39,090 bases of DNA from an uncultured Oscillospiraceae bacterium. GTDB taxonomy: Bacteria > Bacillota > Clostridia > Oscillospirales > Oscillospiraceae. The DNA is taken from the NCBI GenBank assembly GCA_910579725.1, contig CAJTUD010000002.1, positions 63,829-102,918 on the forward strand, given 5' to 3'. Of the stretch, positions 8,348-15,572 are shown piece after piece (within the stretch, counting starts at the first letter, position 1; every line of letters begins with the position of its first letter). The notes beneath the pieces were generated by a model. It had not been told where the DNA came from, made no database searches, and saw nothing but the letters and a program-made list of their open reading frames with translations. The translations under genes and the position numbers were made by a program.

Positions 8348-8700
8348 CGTCTATTTTCTCCTTTTTTGATAAATTTATTCTTTTCCGGCTGACATCCGTT
8401 AAAGTGGCAGCGTCTGCGGAGAGGAAGCTCTAAAGCAACTGCCCGGGAGTTCCAGCGTGTAAGACGGCAGACACCATTGATACGTCCGTAGGCAGCCGCA
8501 GCAGTTTTGCGCATCTGGGAGGTCACTGCCATCAGGACAGACCAGGCAGGCCGCAGCGTAAACAAATAAAGCATTCGACGGATTTCAAGGGGCTCCGGCC
8601 CCTTGAAGGTGTTTTTCGCACAAGCGAAAAGAAGGCCACGCCCGGTAGGGCGAATCTATCAATTAAGACAGTCAGTCAGGGCCGCCGCGCAGGTCCCGCT
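8348..8700. other. Intergenic region between ygeY and ygeW with three small hairpins
   Basis: No gene seen. It contains a CAAGGGGC/GCCCCTTG hairpin (about 8588-8608), a TTTTCGC/GCGAAAA hairpin (about 8614-8630) and a CGCCC/GGGCG hairpin (about 8639-8652) in a row directly after ygeY. The cluster looks like a palindromic intergenic repeat or a weak terminator and stabiliser in the ygeY-ygeW mRNA. I see no strong promoter for ygeW. Confidence 0.4.
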
Positions 8701-10110
8701 TTACTGGATCTCGTTATCCGTCAAGCTCTGCCGGAACTGTGTCACATCGGCGGACTTGTTCTCCTCCTTATAGAGTCCCGGCACCGCCGCATATACCGCC
8801 GCACAGGTGACAAGATCCTGCTTCCAGGTGATCTCGTTAGGCGCGTGAGCCTGACTCTCCGCACCGGGACCGAAGCCCACGCAGGGAATCCCATACCGCC
8901 CCTGAATGGACACACCGTTGGTGGAGAAGGTCCACTTATCTGTCAGCGGCCGTTCCCGCAGATGCATGGCATCCAGCTTGGGGTCAGCATCCTTGTGGCC
9001 GATGCGTTTGCTGCCCCACAGTGCGTGGTGAGCGTCAACAAGCGCCTGCACGTGGGCGGCGGTCTCCTTATTGATCCAGGTGGGGAAGAAGCACTCCGTC
9101 TCATATACTGTCCCCGTCCAGGCGGGACGGTCGTACATGTACATGCTGACCTTCACATCCTCGCCGTATTTCTTCACGGCGGGCAGCTCTTCGATCTCCT
9201 TCAAACAGCTGTCCCAGGTCTCCCCGGCAGTCATGCGGCGGTCGATGGAAATGGCGCAGCTGTCCGCCACGGCGCAGCGGCTGGGAGAGGTGTAAAAAAT
9301 CTGACTGACGGTGCAGGTGCCCCGGCCCAGGAAACGAGCATCTTCCCAGTGCTCGGGGTTGTACTTGGGATTGAGCCGCTTCACCAGGCCCTTGATCTCA
9401 GTTTCATCGGCATCGTCATTCTCATTGAGCGCCCGGACGTCCTGAAGGATGTCCGCCATTTTATAGATGGCGTTGTCACCCCGCTCGGGGGCGGAACCGT
9501 GGCAGCTGACGCCCTTCACGTCTACCCGGATTTCCATACGGCCCCGGTGTCCGCGGTAGATGCCGCCATCGGTAGGTTCGGTGGAGATAACAAACTCGAT
9601 CTGTCTCTGCGCCTCCTCCTTGCTGGAGAAGTACTTGTTGACGATGTACTGCCAGCACATGCCATCGCAGTCCTCCTCCTGAACGGAGCCCACCACCATG
9701 ATCTTATAGCCCTTGGGGATCAGGTCCAAATCCTTCATGATCTTCGCTCCGTAGACGGCGGATGCCATACCGCCCTCCTGATCGGAGCCACCCCGGCCAT
9801 AGATGATATCGCCGGTCTCATAGCCCTTGTAAGGGTCCTGCTCCCAGTTATTGATATTACCAATGCCTACGGTATCAATGTGGGAGTCGATGGCGATGAT
9901 TTTCTCGCCGCTGCCCATCCAGCCAATGACGTTGCCCAGACCGTCGATCTCCACCTTGTCATAACCCAGCTTTTCCATTTCGGCCTTAATGCACATGACC
10001 ACTTCCTTCTCCTCGCAGCTCTCGCTAGGGTGGGAGATCATGTCCCTGAGAAACCGGCTCATGTCCGCCTGATAATCCTGGGCGGCTTTTTTGATCATTT
10101 CGAAGTCCAT
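8701..10110 (-). CDS. ygeY: YgeY-family M20 metallohydrolase (selenium-metabolism-linked hydrolase)
   Basis: Zinc-dependent amidohydrolase of the M20/ArgE/DapE group. The YgeY branch is recurrently found beside ygeW and selenium-dependent molybdenum hydroxylase genes; its substrate is unknown. 469 residues. Metal-site motifs are DSHIDTVG (His77, Asp79), RGGSDQEGG (bridging Asp110) and VQEEDCDG (Glu145/Glu146, catalytic base and ligand). The STEPTDGGIYRGHRGR segment (about 183-198) leads into the lid/dimerisation domain, and the C-terminal GPGAESQAHAPNE carries the last metal His. ATG at 10110 follows GGAGGA. First gene of the ygeY-ygeW-arcC group, with its own strong promoter facing the divergent regulator gene. 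Confidence 0.92.
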   Translation of the reverse strand: MDFEMIKKAAQDYQADMSRFLRDMISHPSESCEEKEVVMCIKAEMEKLGYDKVEIDGLGNVIGWMGSGEKIIAIDSHIDTVGIGNINNWEQDPYKGYETGDIIYGRGGSDQEGGMASAVYGAKIMKDLDLIPKGYKIMVVGSVQEEDCDGMCWQYIVNKYFSSKEEAQRQIEFVISTEPTDGGIYRGHRGRMEIRVDVKGVSCHGSAPERGDNAIYKMADILQDVRALNENDDADETEIKGLVKRLNPKYNPEHWEDARFLGRGTCTVSQIFYTSPSRCAVADSCAISIDRRMTAGETWDSCLKEIEELPAVKKYGEDVKVSMYMYDRPAWTGTVYETECFFPTWINKETAAHVQALVDAHHALWGSKRIGHKDADPKLDAMHLRERPLTDKWTFSTNGVSIQGRYGIPCVGFGPGAESQAHAPNEITWKQDLVTCAAVYAAVPGLYKEENKSADVTQFRQSLTDNEIQ

Positions 10111-10164
10111 AAGTAAAGTCCTCCATCAAAATATTTTCAGGTGGCTAGTTTTCCCTCTGCCTCT

Positions 10165-10192
10165 ATCATATCACAGAAAACGCCGTTGTCAA
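10165..10192 (-). promoter_or_regulatory. Promoter of ygeY (ygeY-ygeW-arcC)
   Basis: Minus strand: TTGACA (10192-10187), 16-bp spacer, TATGAT (10170-10165), about 50 bases before the ygeY start codon. Its -35 box abuts the direct repeats at 10195-10231. Confidence 0.8.
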
Positions 10193-10194
10193 AC

Positions 10195-10231
10195 AAAATT
10201 TTTGAAAACCTTAAAAAATTTTTGAAAACCT
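10195..10231. repeat. Two A-tract direct repeats between divergent promoters
   Basis: AAAATTTTTGAAAACCT occurs twice, exactly (10195-10211 and 10215-10231), with a 20-bp period, two helical turns. They fill nearly all of the space between the two divergent -35 boxes. Likely operator half-sites for the adjacent regulator, or UP-element-like tracts serving both promoters. Confidence 0.7.
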
Positions 10232-10232
10232 C

Positions 10233-10261
10233 TTGCAATCCGTTTGGAATGCTGTTATGAT
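10233..10261 (+). promoter_or_regulatory. Promoter of the YheO/DauR-type regulator and PLP-enzyme operon
   Basis: TTGCAA (10233-10238), 17-bp spacer, TATGAT (10256-10261); start near 10268. The hexamers lie inside the longest possible upstream reading frame, which argues against any start codon before 10302. Confidence 0.75.
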
Positions 10262-10301
10262 GAAAGCACAGAGGGAAAAACGGCCGGGAGGTGATAACGA
10301 A

Positions 10302-10961
10302 TTGGACAGCAAGCGTCTGGAAATGCTGAAACAAATTGCCGCCGCGCTGGCGGCGCAGTTTGGCCCCAGCTGTGAGGTGGTCGTCCATGACCTCACGGCA
10401 AAAGATCCGGAAAAATCTATTGTTTATATTGTAAACAGCCATGTAACAGGCCGGCGGATAGGCGACGGTCCGTCTACAGTGGTAATGGAGCAAATTCTCC
10501 ACGCTCAGGAAAATCCCCAGGATCATCTGGGCTACCTGACCCGCACGCCCGATGGAAAGATCCTGAAATCCTCCACCATCTACATCCGGGACAGCCGGGG
10601 CCGGGTGACGGCAATTCTCTCCATCAACTACGACATTTCCGCTCTTTTAATGATGGAGGGGGCCATCAGCGGCCTGATTCAGACCTCCGAGGATAAGGGC
10701 AAGGAGGAGCGGATCACTGTTTTGAACGTCAGCGACCTGCTGGACGACCTCATTGAACAGAGCGTGGCTCTGGTGGGCAAGCCGGTCGCCCTGATGAACA
10801 AGGACGACAAAGTCCGGGCCATTCAGTTCCTCAGTCAACACGGCGCATTCCTGATCACAAAATCCAGCGATAAAGTCGCAAAATACTTCGGTATCTCAAA
10901 ATATACTCTCTATTCTTATATTGACCTGAAACAGGAGGAAAAGCACCATGAGCAGAATTGA
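10302..10961 (+). CDS. YheO-type PAS / DauR-like HTH transcriptional regulator
   Basis: 219-residue regulator starting at TTG 10302 (MDSKRLEMLKQIAAAL). The perfect SD GGGAGGTGAT (10286-10295) lies six bases before this TTG; earlier in-frame starts would overlap the promoter. The N-terminal YheO-like PAS domain (about 5-120) has FGPSCEVVVHDL, the family's signature N-terminus, and GRVTAILSINYD. The C-terminal HTH (about 165-215) has KSSDKVAKYFGISKYTLYSY. DauR-type proteins control amino-acid catabolism genes, so control of the adjacent PLP enzyme and of divergent ygeY is likely; activation or repression cannot be told. Its stop overlaps the next gene by 14 bases. Confidence 0.88.
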   Translation: MDSKRLEMLKQIAAALAAQFGPSCEVVVHDLTAKDPEKSIVYIVNSHVTGRRIGDGPSTVVMEQILHAQENPQDHLGYLTRTPDGKILKSSTIYIRDSRGRVTAILSINYDISALLMMEGAISGLIQTSEDKGKEERITVLNVSDLLDDLIEQSVALVGKPVALMNKDDKVRAIQFLSQHGAFLITKSSDKVAKYFGISKYTLYSYIDLKQEEKHHEQN

Positions 10962-12429
10962 TCTTACCATCAACAAGGAAATCCTGTCCAAAAACGTGCA
11001 AAAGGCCAGGGAGAACAACGTCATCATCCCCACCTTCCACCAGATGCAGAACCCGGAGACCATCCCCGCCGCCATTCAGGAGAAGCTGAAGGGCGTGGGG
11101 CTGTGGGATGTGAACCCCCTGAACCTGTTCCGCATCACCTGGAAAAACGAAGCTAAGGAAACCGGCGGATTATTCCAGGCGACACCCAATTATGTGGAGA
11201 TTCCTTCCAAGCTCTCCGGTGTGCCCTGCCGGATCATTGCCATGGCGGGCAAGTGGTTCCCCACCGGGTGCCATAAGGTGGGCGCGTCCTTCGGCTGTCT
11301 GGCTCCCAGGCTGGCAACAGGCCAATTTGACGCCACGTGGCACAAGGCCGTGTGGCCCTCCACCGGTAACTACTGCCGGGGCGGCGCGTTCAACTCCAAG
11401 CTTCTGGCCTGCGAAAGTGTGGCCATCCTCCCCGCCGAGATGAGCCAGGAGCGGTTCAGCTGGCTGAAATCTATCGCGGGTGAGGTTATCGCTACTCCCG
11501 GCTGCGAATCCAATGTGAAGGAAATTTTTGACAAAACCTGGGAGCTGAAGGCAGACCCCCAGTACATGATTTTCAATCAGTTTGAAGAGATGGGCAACCC
11601 CATGTGGCACTATAATGTCACCGGCTTCGCTCTGGCGGATCTGTACGAGGCCGTGAAGCGGCCCGGCGACCGTCTGGCGGGAGCGTGCTTCACCTCCGGC
11701 TCCGCTGGAACCATGAGCGCCGGCGATTACCTCAAGGAGCGGTATCCCGGTCTGAAGCTGGCCGTGGGCGAGGCGCTTCAGTGTCCCACCATTCTCAACA
11801 ACGGCTTCGGCGGACATCGGATCGAGGGCATCGGCGACAAGCATATTCCCTGGATTCACAACGTGAAAAACACCGATATGGCCATCGCCATTGACGACGA
11901 AGACAGCCAGCGCCTGCTGCGGCTGTTCAACACTCCCGACGGTCACGCCTATCTGAAAAACGAACTTGGACTGGAGGATGAGCTCATTGAAAAGTTGAGC
12001 TGGCTGGGTATCTCCGGCATCGCCAACGTGCTGTGCTGCATCAAGATGGCAAAATATTATGAGCTCACTGGTCAAGACGTGGTGTGCACCGTTCTGACGG
12101 ACAGCGCCGCCATGTATCAGAGCCGGATCACTGAGCTGGACGAGATGCATGGAGCCTACAACGCCACTGAGGCGGCAATCGACCACAATCTCCACGTCCT
12201 GGGACTTAAGACCGACAACATGCTGGAGCTCACCTATGTGGAACGCAAGCGGGTCCACAACCTCAAATATTACACCTGGGTGGAGCAACAGGCAAGAGAC
12301 GTGCATGACCTCAACGCACTGTGGTATGACCAGGAGGGCACCTGGGACGCCGTCCACCAGCAAGCGGCGGAACTGGATGAGCTTATCAATGCGTTCAACG
12401 AGGAGACGGGACTGCTGAAAAATCTGTAA
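10948..12429 (+). CDS. Large fold-type II PLP-dependent enzyme (cysteine-synthase/TrpB superfamily), substrate unknown
   Basis: 493 residues, longer than diaminopropionate ammonia-lyase YgeX (about 400) and most beta-family enzymes (300-450). The likely Schiff-base lysine is Lys110 in TGCHKVGASFG, which resembles the His-Lys of TrpB rather than the SxKxR of threonine dehydratases. The substrate loop STGNYCRGG is at about 138-146, the phosphate-binding glycine loop SGSAGTMSAG at about 253-262, and a serine for the pyridine nitrogen lies in LTDSAAMYQ (about 384). ATG at 10948 has the SD AGGAGGA and overlaps the regulator stop. Position suggests it supplies or consumes the amino compound handled by YgeW/YgeY, possibly replacing YgeX; that is inference. 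Confidence 0.85.
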   Translation: MSRIDLTINKEILSKNVQKARENNVIIPTFHQMQNPETIPAAIQEKLKGVGLWDVNPLNLFRITWKNEAKETGGLFQATPNYVEIPSKLSGVPCRIIAMAGKWFPTGCHKVGASFGCLAPRLATGQFDATWHKAVWPSTGNYCRGGAFNSKLLACESVAILPAEMSQERFSWLKSIAGEVIATPGCESNVKEIFDKTWELKADPQYMIFNQFEEMGNPMWHYNVTGFALADLYEAVKRPGDRLAGACFTSGSAGTMSAGDYLKERYPGLKLAVGEALQCPTILNNGFGGHRIEGIGDKHIPWIHNVKNTDMAIAIDDEDSQRLLRLFNTPDGHAYLKNELGLEDELIEKLSWLGISGIANVLCCIKMAKYYELTGQDVVCTVLTDSAAMYQSRITELDEMHGAYNATEAAIDHNLHVLGLKTDNMLELTYVERKRVHNLKYYTWVEQQARDVHDLNALWYDQEGTWDAVHQQAAELDELINAFNEETGLLKNL

Positions 12430-12442
12430 AAATGCATGAGAC

Positions 12443-12471
12443 GGGCGGGGCCTCCAGCCCCGCCCTCTTTT
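12443..12471 (+). terminator. Rho-independent terminator after the PLP-enzyme gene
   Basis: Stem GGGCGGGGC (12443-12451) with GCCCCGCCC (12457-12465), a 5-nt loop and a following TCTTTTCTC tract. Confidence 0.85.
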
Positions 12472-12541
12472 CTCACTATTCTATATGGATAGATTCGCGC
12501 CTCGCCGGTGTGGGGTCGTTTGCGCTTTTCCACTTTGTTAA

Positions 12542-12724
12542 CTATATGACCTGCGGCGCGGCGCGTCTCTCGTCTTTTCCATCCTCCAGATACATCTCTT
12601 CCGCGTCCTGCTGCGCTCTGATAAGAATAATCTGTGCCTCTACATATTTTTGTTTTTGCAGCGCCGCAATGGCGTCTGAGACGCCATTAAACAGACGCGT
12701 GTAGTATTTCGGAAAGTTGTCCAT
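12542..12724 (-). CDS. Small helical protein of unknown function
   Basis: 60 residues starting MDNFPKYYTRLFNGV at 12724. AAGGAGAC lies seven bases upstream, which fixes this start over the longer in-frame option. It is predicted mostly alpha-helical and amphipathic (SDAIAALQKQKYVEAQIILI, then RAQQDAEEMYLEDG), with no signal peptide, membrane segment or catalytic motif. Divergent from the ribbon-helix-helix gene at 12855, with a shared interval full of TTGCAA repeats, so the two are probably co-regulated. A TATAAT box at 12748-12743 marks its promoter. I do not recognise the family. Confidence 0.65.
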   Translation of the reverse strand: MDNFPKYYTRLFNGVSDAIAALQKQKYVEAQIILIRAQQDAEEMYLEDGKDERRAAPQVI

Positions 12725-12742
12725 GATAATGTCTCCTTCTTC

Positions 12743-12820
12743 ATTATATTGACAGCTTACCATATTGCATTGCAAAAAGCAAGGCACTTGCAATGCATAT
12801 TTCAAGTGCATATTGCAATA
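12743..12820. promoter_or_regulatory. Repeat-rich divergent promoter/operator region with TTGCAA boxes
   Basis: CATTGCAA (12768-12775) and TTGCAATG (12788-12795) are exact inverted copies. CACTTG/CAAGTG (12786-12791 and 12804-12809) is another inverted pair, and TTGCAA recurs at 12813-12818. On the minus strand TATAAT (12748-12743) serves the small gene. The spacing of short palindromes is as expected for a ribbon-helix-helix repressor binding in tandem. Confidence 0.55.
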
Positions 12821-12854
12821 CGATTGTCATATCATAGATATGGCGAGGTGCAAT

Positions 12855-13058
12855 ATGCGGAAATTCAAAATTCCTAAAATGTATTCGACTACCAATAAAA
12901 CGATACGTTTCCCTGACGATGTGATTGCAGATGTCGAGGATGCAATTCGCGGGACAAGCTGCAATTTTTCCGCATTTGTAATTGAAGCAACCCGTGTTGC
13001 GCTGGAAAACCTGAAAGAAGAGGAAGATTCTGCCGGAAGGGCAGGCAGAGAAGACTGA
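12855..13058 (+). CDS. Ribbon-helix-helix (Arc/MetJ-like) DNA-binding protein
   Basis: 67 residues starting at ATG 12855 (MRKFKIPKMYSTTNKTIRF), preceded by GCGAGGTG; earlier in-frame starts lack an SD. KTIRFPDDVIADVEDAI (about 16-32) is the beta-strand and first helix of a ribbon-helix-helix fold. CNFSAFVIEATRVALENL (about 37-54) is the second helix and is typical of YlcI/YnfO-like or CopG-like proteins. The Glu-rich tail is charged. It probably represses itself and the divergent 60-residue gene through the TTGCAA repeats. No adjacent same-strand toxin gene is seen, so a toxin-antitoxin pair is not supported. Confidence 0.75.
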   Translation: MRKFKIPKMYSTTNKTIRFPDDVIADVEDAIRGTSCNFSAFVIEATRVALENLKEEEDSAGRAGRED

Positions 13059-13070
13059 AGTGATAGGGAA

Positions 13071-13150
13071 TCCGTCGTAGTTCAGCCTAAAGGAGACGCT
13101 CCGCCCGATATGCGGGGACCGGTACGGTTTAGGCCGGACAGACTACAGGA
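13071..13150 (+). other. Candidate structured RNA or palindromic repeat element
   Basis: A long imperfect stem pairs GTAGT (13077-13081) with ACTAC (13142-13146) and GCCTAAA (13085-13091) with TTTAGGC (13128-13134). It encloses smaller hairpins GGAG/CTCC (about 13092-13102) and CCGC/GCGG (about 13101-13115). Strand is uncertain. It does not match a riboswitch class that I can recognise by eye. Confidence 0.4.
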
Positions 13151-13227
13151 GACATACAAAAACCCTCCCTCGTAATAAAGCGTTACCCGAAGAGTAACTC
13201 CCAAGGGAGACCCAAGCCGCAGGTTAG

Positions 13228-13282
13228 GGTGCGCTTTTGCCTTCTTCCCGCGCGGACAAAAAGAAGGCGGCGCTTTTAGCAT
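13228..13282 (+). terminator. Terminator-like hairpin upstream of threonine synthase
   Basis: GCGC...GCCTTCTT pairs with AAGAAGGC...GCGC, with a few bulged bases, and is followed by TTTTAGC. It lies between the ribbon-helix-helix gene and thrC. A second small hairpin (CGCGCC/GGGCGCG, about 13350-13366) sits just before the thrC Shine-Dalgarno and may tune its translation. The rest of 13151-13380 has no gene that I can support. Confidence 0.4.
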
Positions 13283-13380
13283 CAAGACCCCGCAGGCAGC
13301 CCACGAGGGCGAGAATCCCCGGTGCCAATTTGAGAAAAATGTACTGCTCGCGCCTTTCGGGCGCGAAGAAGGAGACTGCC

Positions 13381-14622
13381 ATGAAAAACGTCAAACACGC
13401 CAAATGCGTCAAGTGTGGAAAAATCTACGAAGCCACCCCCAATCTGACCAACTGCTCCTGTGGGGGGATCTTGGACATCATTTATGATTACGAATACATT
13501 AAAGCGAATCTGACAAAAGCAGATCTGGCGGCACGCCAAGATAATTCCATGTGGCGCTACCGGGAACTTCTTCCGGTGGAGGAGAGCACCGAAGCGCCTC
13601 CCCTCCGAGTGGGCTGGAGCCCCCTTTACGAGGCAAAAACTCTCGCCGCCCAGCTGGGAATCAGGAAATTATTTGTGAAGGACGACGGCTTGAACCCCAC
13701 CGCCTCCCTAAAGGACCGGGCCAGCTCCATGGCCGTGGCCAAAGCCGTAGAAGCAGGCGCAAAGGTCATCGCCTGCTCTTCCACCGGCAATGCCGCCTCC
13801 TCCCTGGCGGGCAATGCAGCAGCAGCAGGGCTGAAAACCTATATCTTCGTACCTTCCCGGGCCCCCAAGGGGAAGGTTGCCCAGCTGATGACTTTTGGCG
13901 CAACCGTGATCTCCGTCCAGGGAAGCTATGAGGAAACCTTCGAGCTGAGCAAACAGGCCATTGAGAAATGGGGCTGGTACAACCGCAACGCTGCCATCAA
14001 TCCCTACCTCTCCGAAGGGAAAAAGACGGTGGGTCTGGAAATTATGGAGCAGCTGGGCTGGGTTGTTCCGGATTACATCGCTATCTCTGTGGGAGACGGC
14101 TGCACCATCGCAGGATTGTGGAAAGGTCTCAAGGATCTGTATGCTATTGGATTTATTGACCGCCTGCCCAAGCTGATCTCTGCGCAGGCGGAGGGATGCT
14201 GTCCTCTGAACCGGGCAATTGAGACCGGAGAGAATTGGCGTCCTATGGAGGAAAACACCCTAGCAGACTCCATCGCCGTGGGTGTGCCCCGGAATGCGGA
14301 CAAGGCGCTGACAGCCATCCGGGAATCCAACGGCTTGGTAGTGAACGTGTCCGACGAGGAAATCATGGCGGCCCAGAAGCTGCTGGGCCGGACCTGCGGC
14401 GTATTTGGCGAGCCGGCAGGGGTCGCCGGTACGGCAGGTCTGAAAAAGCTCTGCCAGCAGGGAAAAATCCCGTTGGACGCAACGGTGGTCTCCGTAGTTA
14501 CAGGCAACGGACTGAAGGATGTAGCCAACGCCATCGCCGCCTGTGGGGAGCCTATCTCTATCCCGGGAGATATGGAGCTGCTGCTGAAAGCCTTTGAAGA
14601 CAGAGGAATTGTGATTGCGTAA
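13381..14622 (+). CDS. thrC: Threonine synthase (zinc-ribbon type)
   Basis: Converts O-phosphohomoserine to threonine with PLP. 413 residues from ATG 13381, preceded by AAGGAGA; the longer frame opening at 13237 lacks an SD and has no domain. An N-terminal zinc ribbon (CVKC at 9-12, CSC at 25-27) is typical of this threonine-synthase branch. The Schiff-base lysine is Lys110 in NPTASLKDRAS, the substrate loop SSTGNAASSLAGN is at about 129-141, the phosphate cup SVGDGCTIAG at about 237-246, and a C-terminal TGNGLKD motif follows. No hom or thrB lies next to it, so it acts with enzymes encoded elsewhere. A threonine-dehydratase-like role is less likely given the zinc ribbon. Confidence 0.9.
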   Translation: MKNVKHAKCVKCGKIYEATPNLTNCSCGGILDIIYDYEYIKANLTKADLAARQDNSMWRYRELLPVEESTEAPPLRVGWSPLYEAKTLAAQLGIRKLFVKDDGLNPTASLKDRASSMAVAKAVEAGAKVIACSSTGNAASSLAGNAAAAGLKTYIFVPSRAPKGKVAQLMTFGATVISVQGSYEETFELSKQAIEKWGWYNRNAAINPYLSEGKKTVGLEIMEQLGWVVPDYIAISVGDGCTIAGLWKGLKDLYAIGFIDRLPKLISAQAEGCCPLNRAIETGENWRPMEENTLADSIAVGVPRNADKALTAIRESNGLVVNVSDEEIMAAQKLLGRTCGVFGEPAGVAGTAGLKKLCQQGKIPLDATVVSVVTGNGLKDVANAIAACGEPISIPGDMELLLKAFEDRGIVIA

Positions 14623-14626
14623 AGGG

Positions 14627-14670
14627 AAGCGACCGGTTTCGAGTTTTGAAGCTCGAAACCGGTCGCTTTT
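14627..14670 (+). terminator. Strong terminator between convergent thrC and the APH-like kinase gene
   Basis: Perfect 17-bp stem (14627-14643 with 14652-14668), 8-nt loop, and TTTTATC on the plus side; the minus side reads CTTCCCTTT, so it may act on both strands. Confidence 0.9.
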
Positions 14671-14674
14671 ATCG

Positions 14675-15568
14675 TCAGAGCGCCTGGACGGTTTCCATGG
14701 CGCGGCGGTAGTAGAAACCCGCTGTAATCTCCTCCCGGCTGGTTTCCGGGTCGTTGATGAGAACCTCCAGAAACTCCACATATTCGTTGAGAGCTGCCAG
14801 CTTGACATCTTGGATATATCGCTCCCAATCGGGCTTATGTTCCAAACGCTCATAGTGGGCGCGGAGAAAGTGGGAACGCAGCTCCGCGTCCATGTAGAAG
14901 GGGAAGGCACCGGGCTCCGGTTCCTCTGCACCGTGGGCAATCAGTCGGGCAATATCCAGTGTATAAGGCAGAATGCCGCCAAAGCCCCAGTCGATCATAT
15001 ATGCCCTGCCATTGTGCAGAATGCCGTTGCACTGGAGAAAATCTCCGCTGCACAAGGTGCGGGGGCAATCCAACTGGCGGGACAGGAACATGCCGTATCC
15101 TTTTGCCAGCTCCGGGTAATCTTGCAGGCACCGGCACCGGCGGTTGACACGCTCCCAATAGCGTTGGAAGCGGCTGCCACCGGCTGCGCTGTCCCAGTAA
15201 ACGTTCTGGACCTGGGAGAGGGTTTCGGCACAGGCCAGAGCCATCTCCCGGTCAAACCGCCGCAGATCCGGGCCCTCGATATACTCCATCAACATCCAAA
15301 CCGCACCATCGCACTCCACGCTGCCAAAGTACTCCGGAACAGCGAAGCCCCTGCCCTGGAAAAAGTCACGATAGATGGCAGTCTCTTGACTGTCGGATTT
15401 TTTCAGAACGCAAGCCTTTCCATTAGCAGTGAGTTTGTAGACGTTGTACCTCCGCTTGTACTCGCCGTCGTTATCGCAGAAGCGCTCCGCTGTCACGGAG
15501 CTATCCAACTTCAGCTCCTTAGCGGCAGGCAAAGCATCCAGCGGCACCGGTTCAAGATACGCGCCCAT
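14675..15568 (-). CDS. APH-like phosphotransferase (aminoglycoside/choline-kinase fold), target unknown
   Basis: 297 residues from ATG 15568 (MGAYLEPVPLDAL), four bases after the valS stop, so translation is probably coupled; the SD is weak. The protein-kinase-like APH fold is visible: KACVLKKSDSQETAIYRDFF (about 50-69) holds the ATP-site lysine, LMEYIEGPDLRR (about 93-104) the hinge, and SGDFLQCNGIL (about 173-183) the catalytic loop. There the usual His of HGD is Ser, but the catalytic Asp and the metal-binding Asn remain. MIDWGFGG (about 190-197) holds the second metal Asp. Enzymes of this group phosphorylate small molecules such as choline, sugars or drugs. Resistance cannot be claimed. 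Last gene of the T-box/valS operon. Confidence 0.82.
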   Translation of the reverse strand: MGAYLEPVPLDALPAAKELKLDSSVTAERFCDNDGEYKRRYNVYKLTANGKACVLKKSDSQETAIYRDFFQGRGFAVPEYFGSVECDGAVWMLMEYIEGPDLRRFDREMALACAETLSQVQNVYWDSAAGGSRFQRYWERVNRRCRCLQDYPELAKGYGMFLSRQLDCPRTLCSGDFLQCNGILHNGRAYMIDWGFGGILPYTLDIARLIAHGAEEPEPGAFPFYMDAELRSHFLRAHYERLEHKPDWERYIQDVKLAALNEYVEFLEVLINDPETSREEITAGFYYRRAMETVQAL

Positions 15569-15572
15569 TTTT

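Noticed and set aside
6980..8392. 470-codon plus-strand frame opposite ygeW
   Set aside because: Shadow of ygeW; no SD and no protein motif.
10233..10301. Longer N-terminus for the YheO/DauR-like regulator
   Set aside because: The upstream 'start' is the -35 hexamer of the promoter. GGGAGGTGAT points to TTG at 10302.
11170..12363. 397-codon minus-strand frame opposite the PLP-enzyme gene
   Set aside because: Shadow frame with no start signal.
12542..13058. Toxin-antitoxin pair formed by the 60-residue protein and the RHH protein
   Set aside because: The genes are divergent, not co-directional, and the 60-residue protein shows no toxin motif.
14675..15568. Aminoglycoside-resistance gene
   Set aside because: Only the general APH fold is visible, with an altered HGD motif and a valS-operon context. 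No basis for a drug-resistance call.
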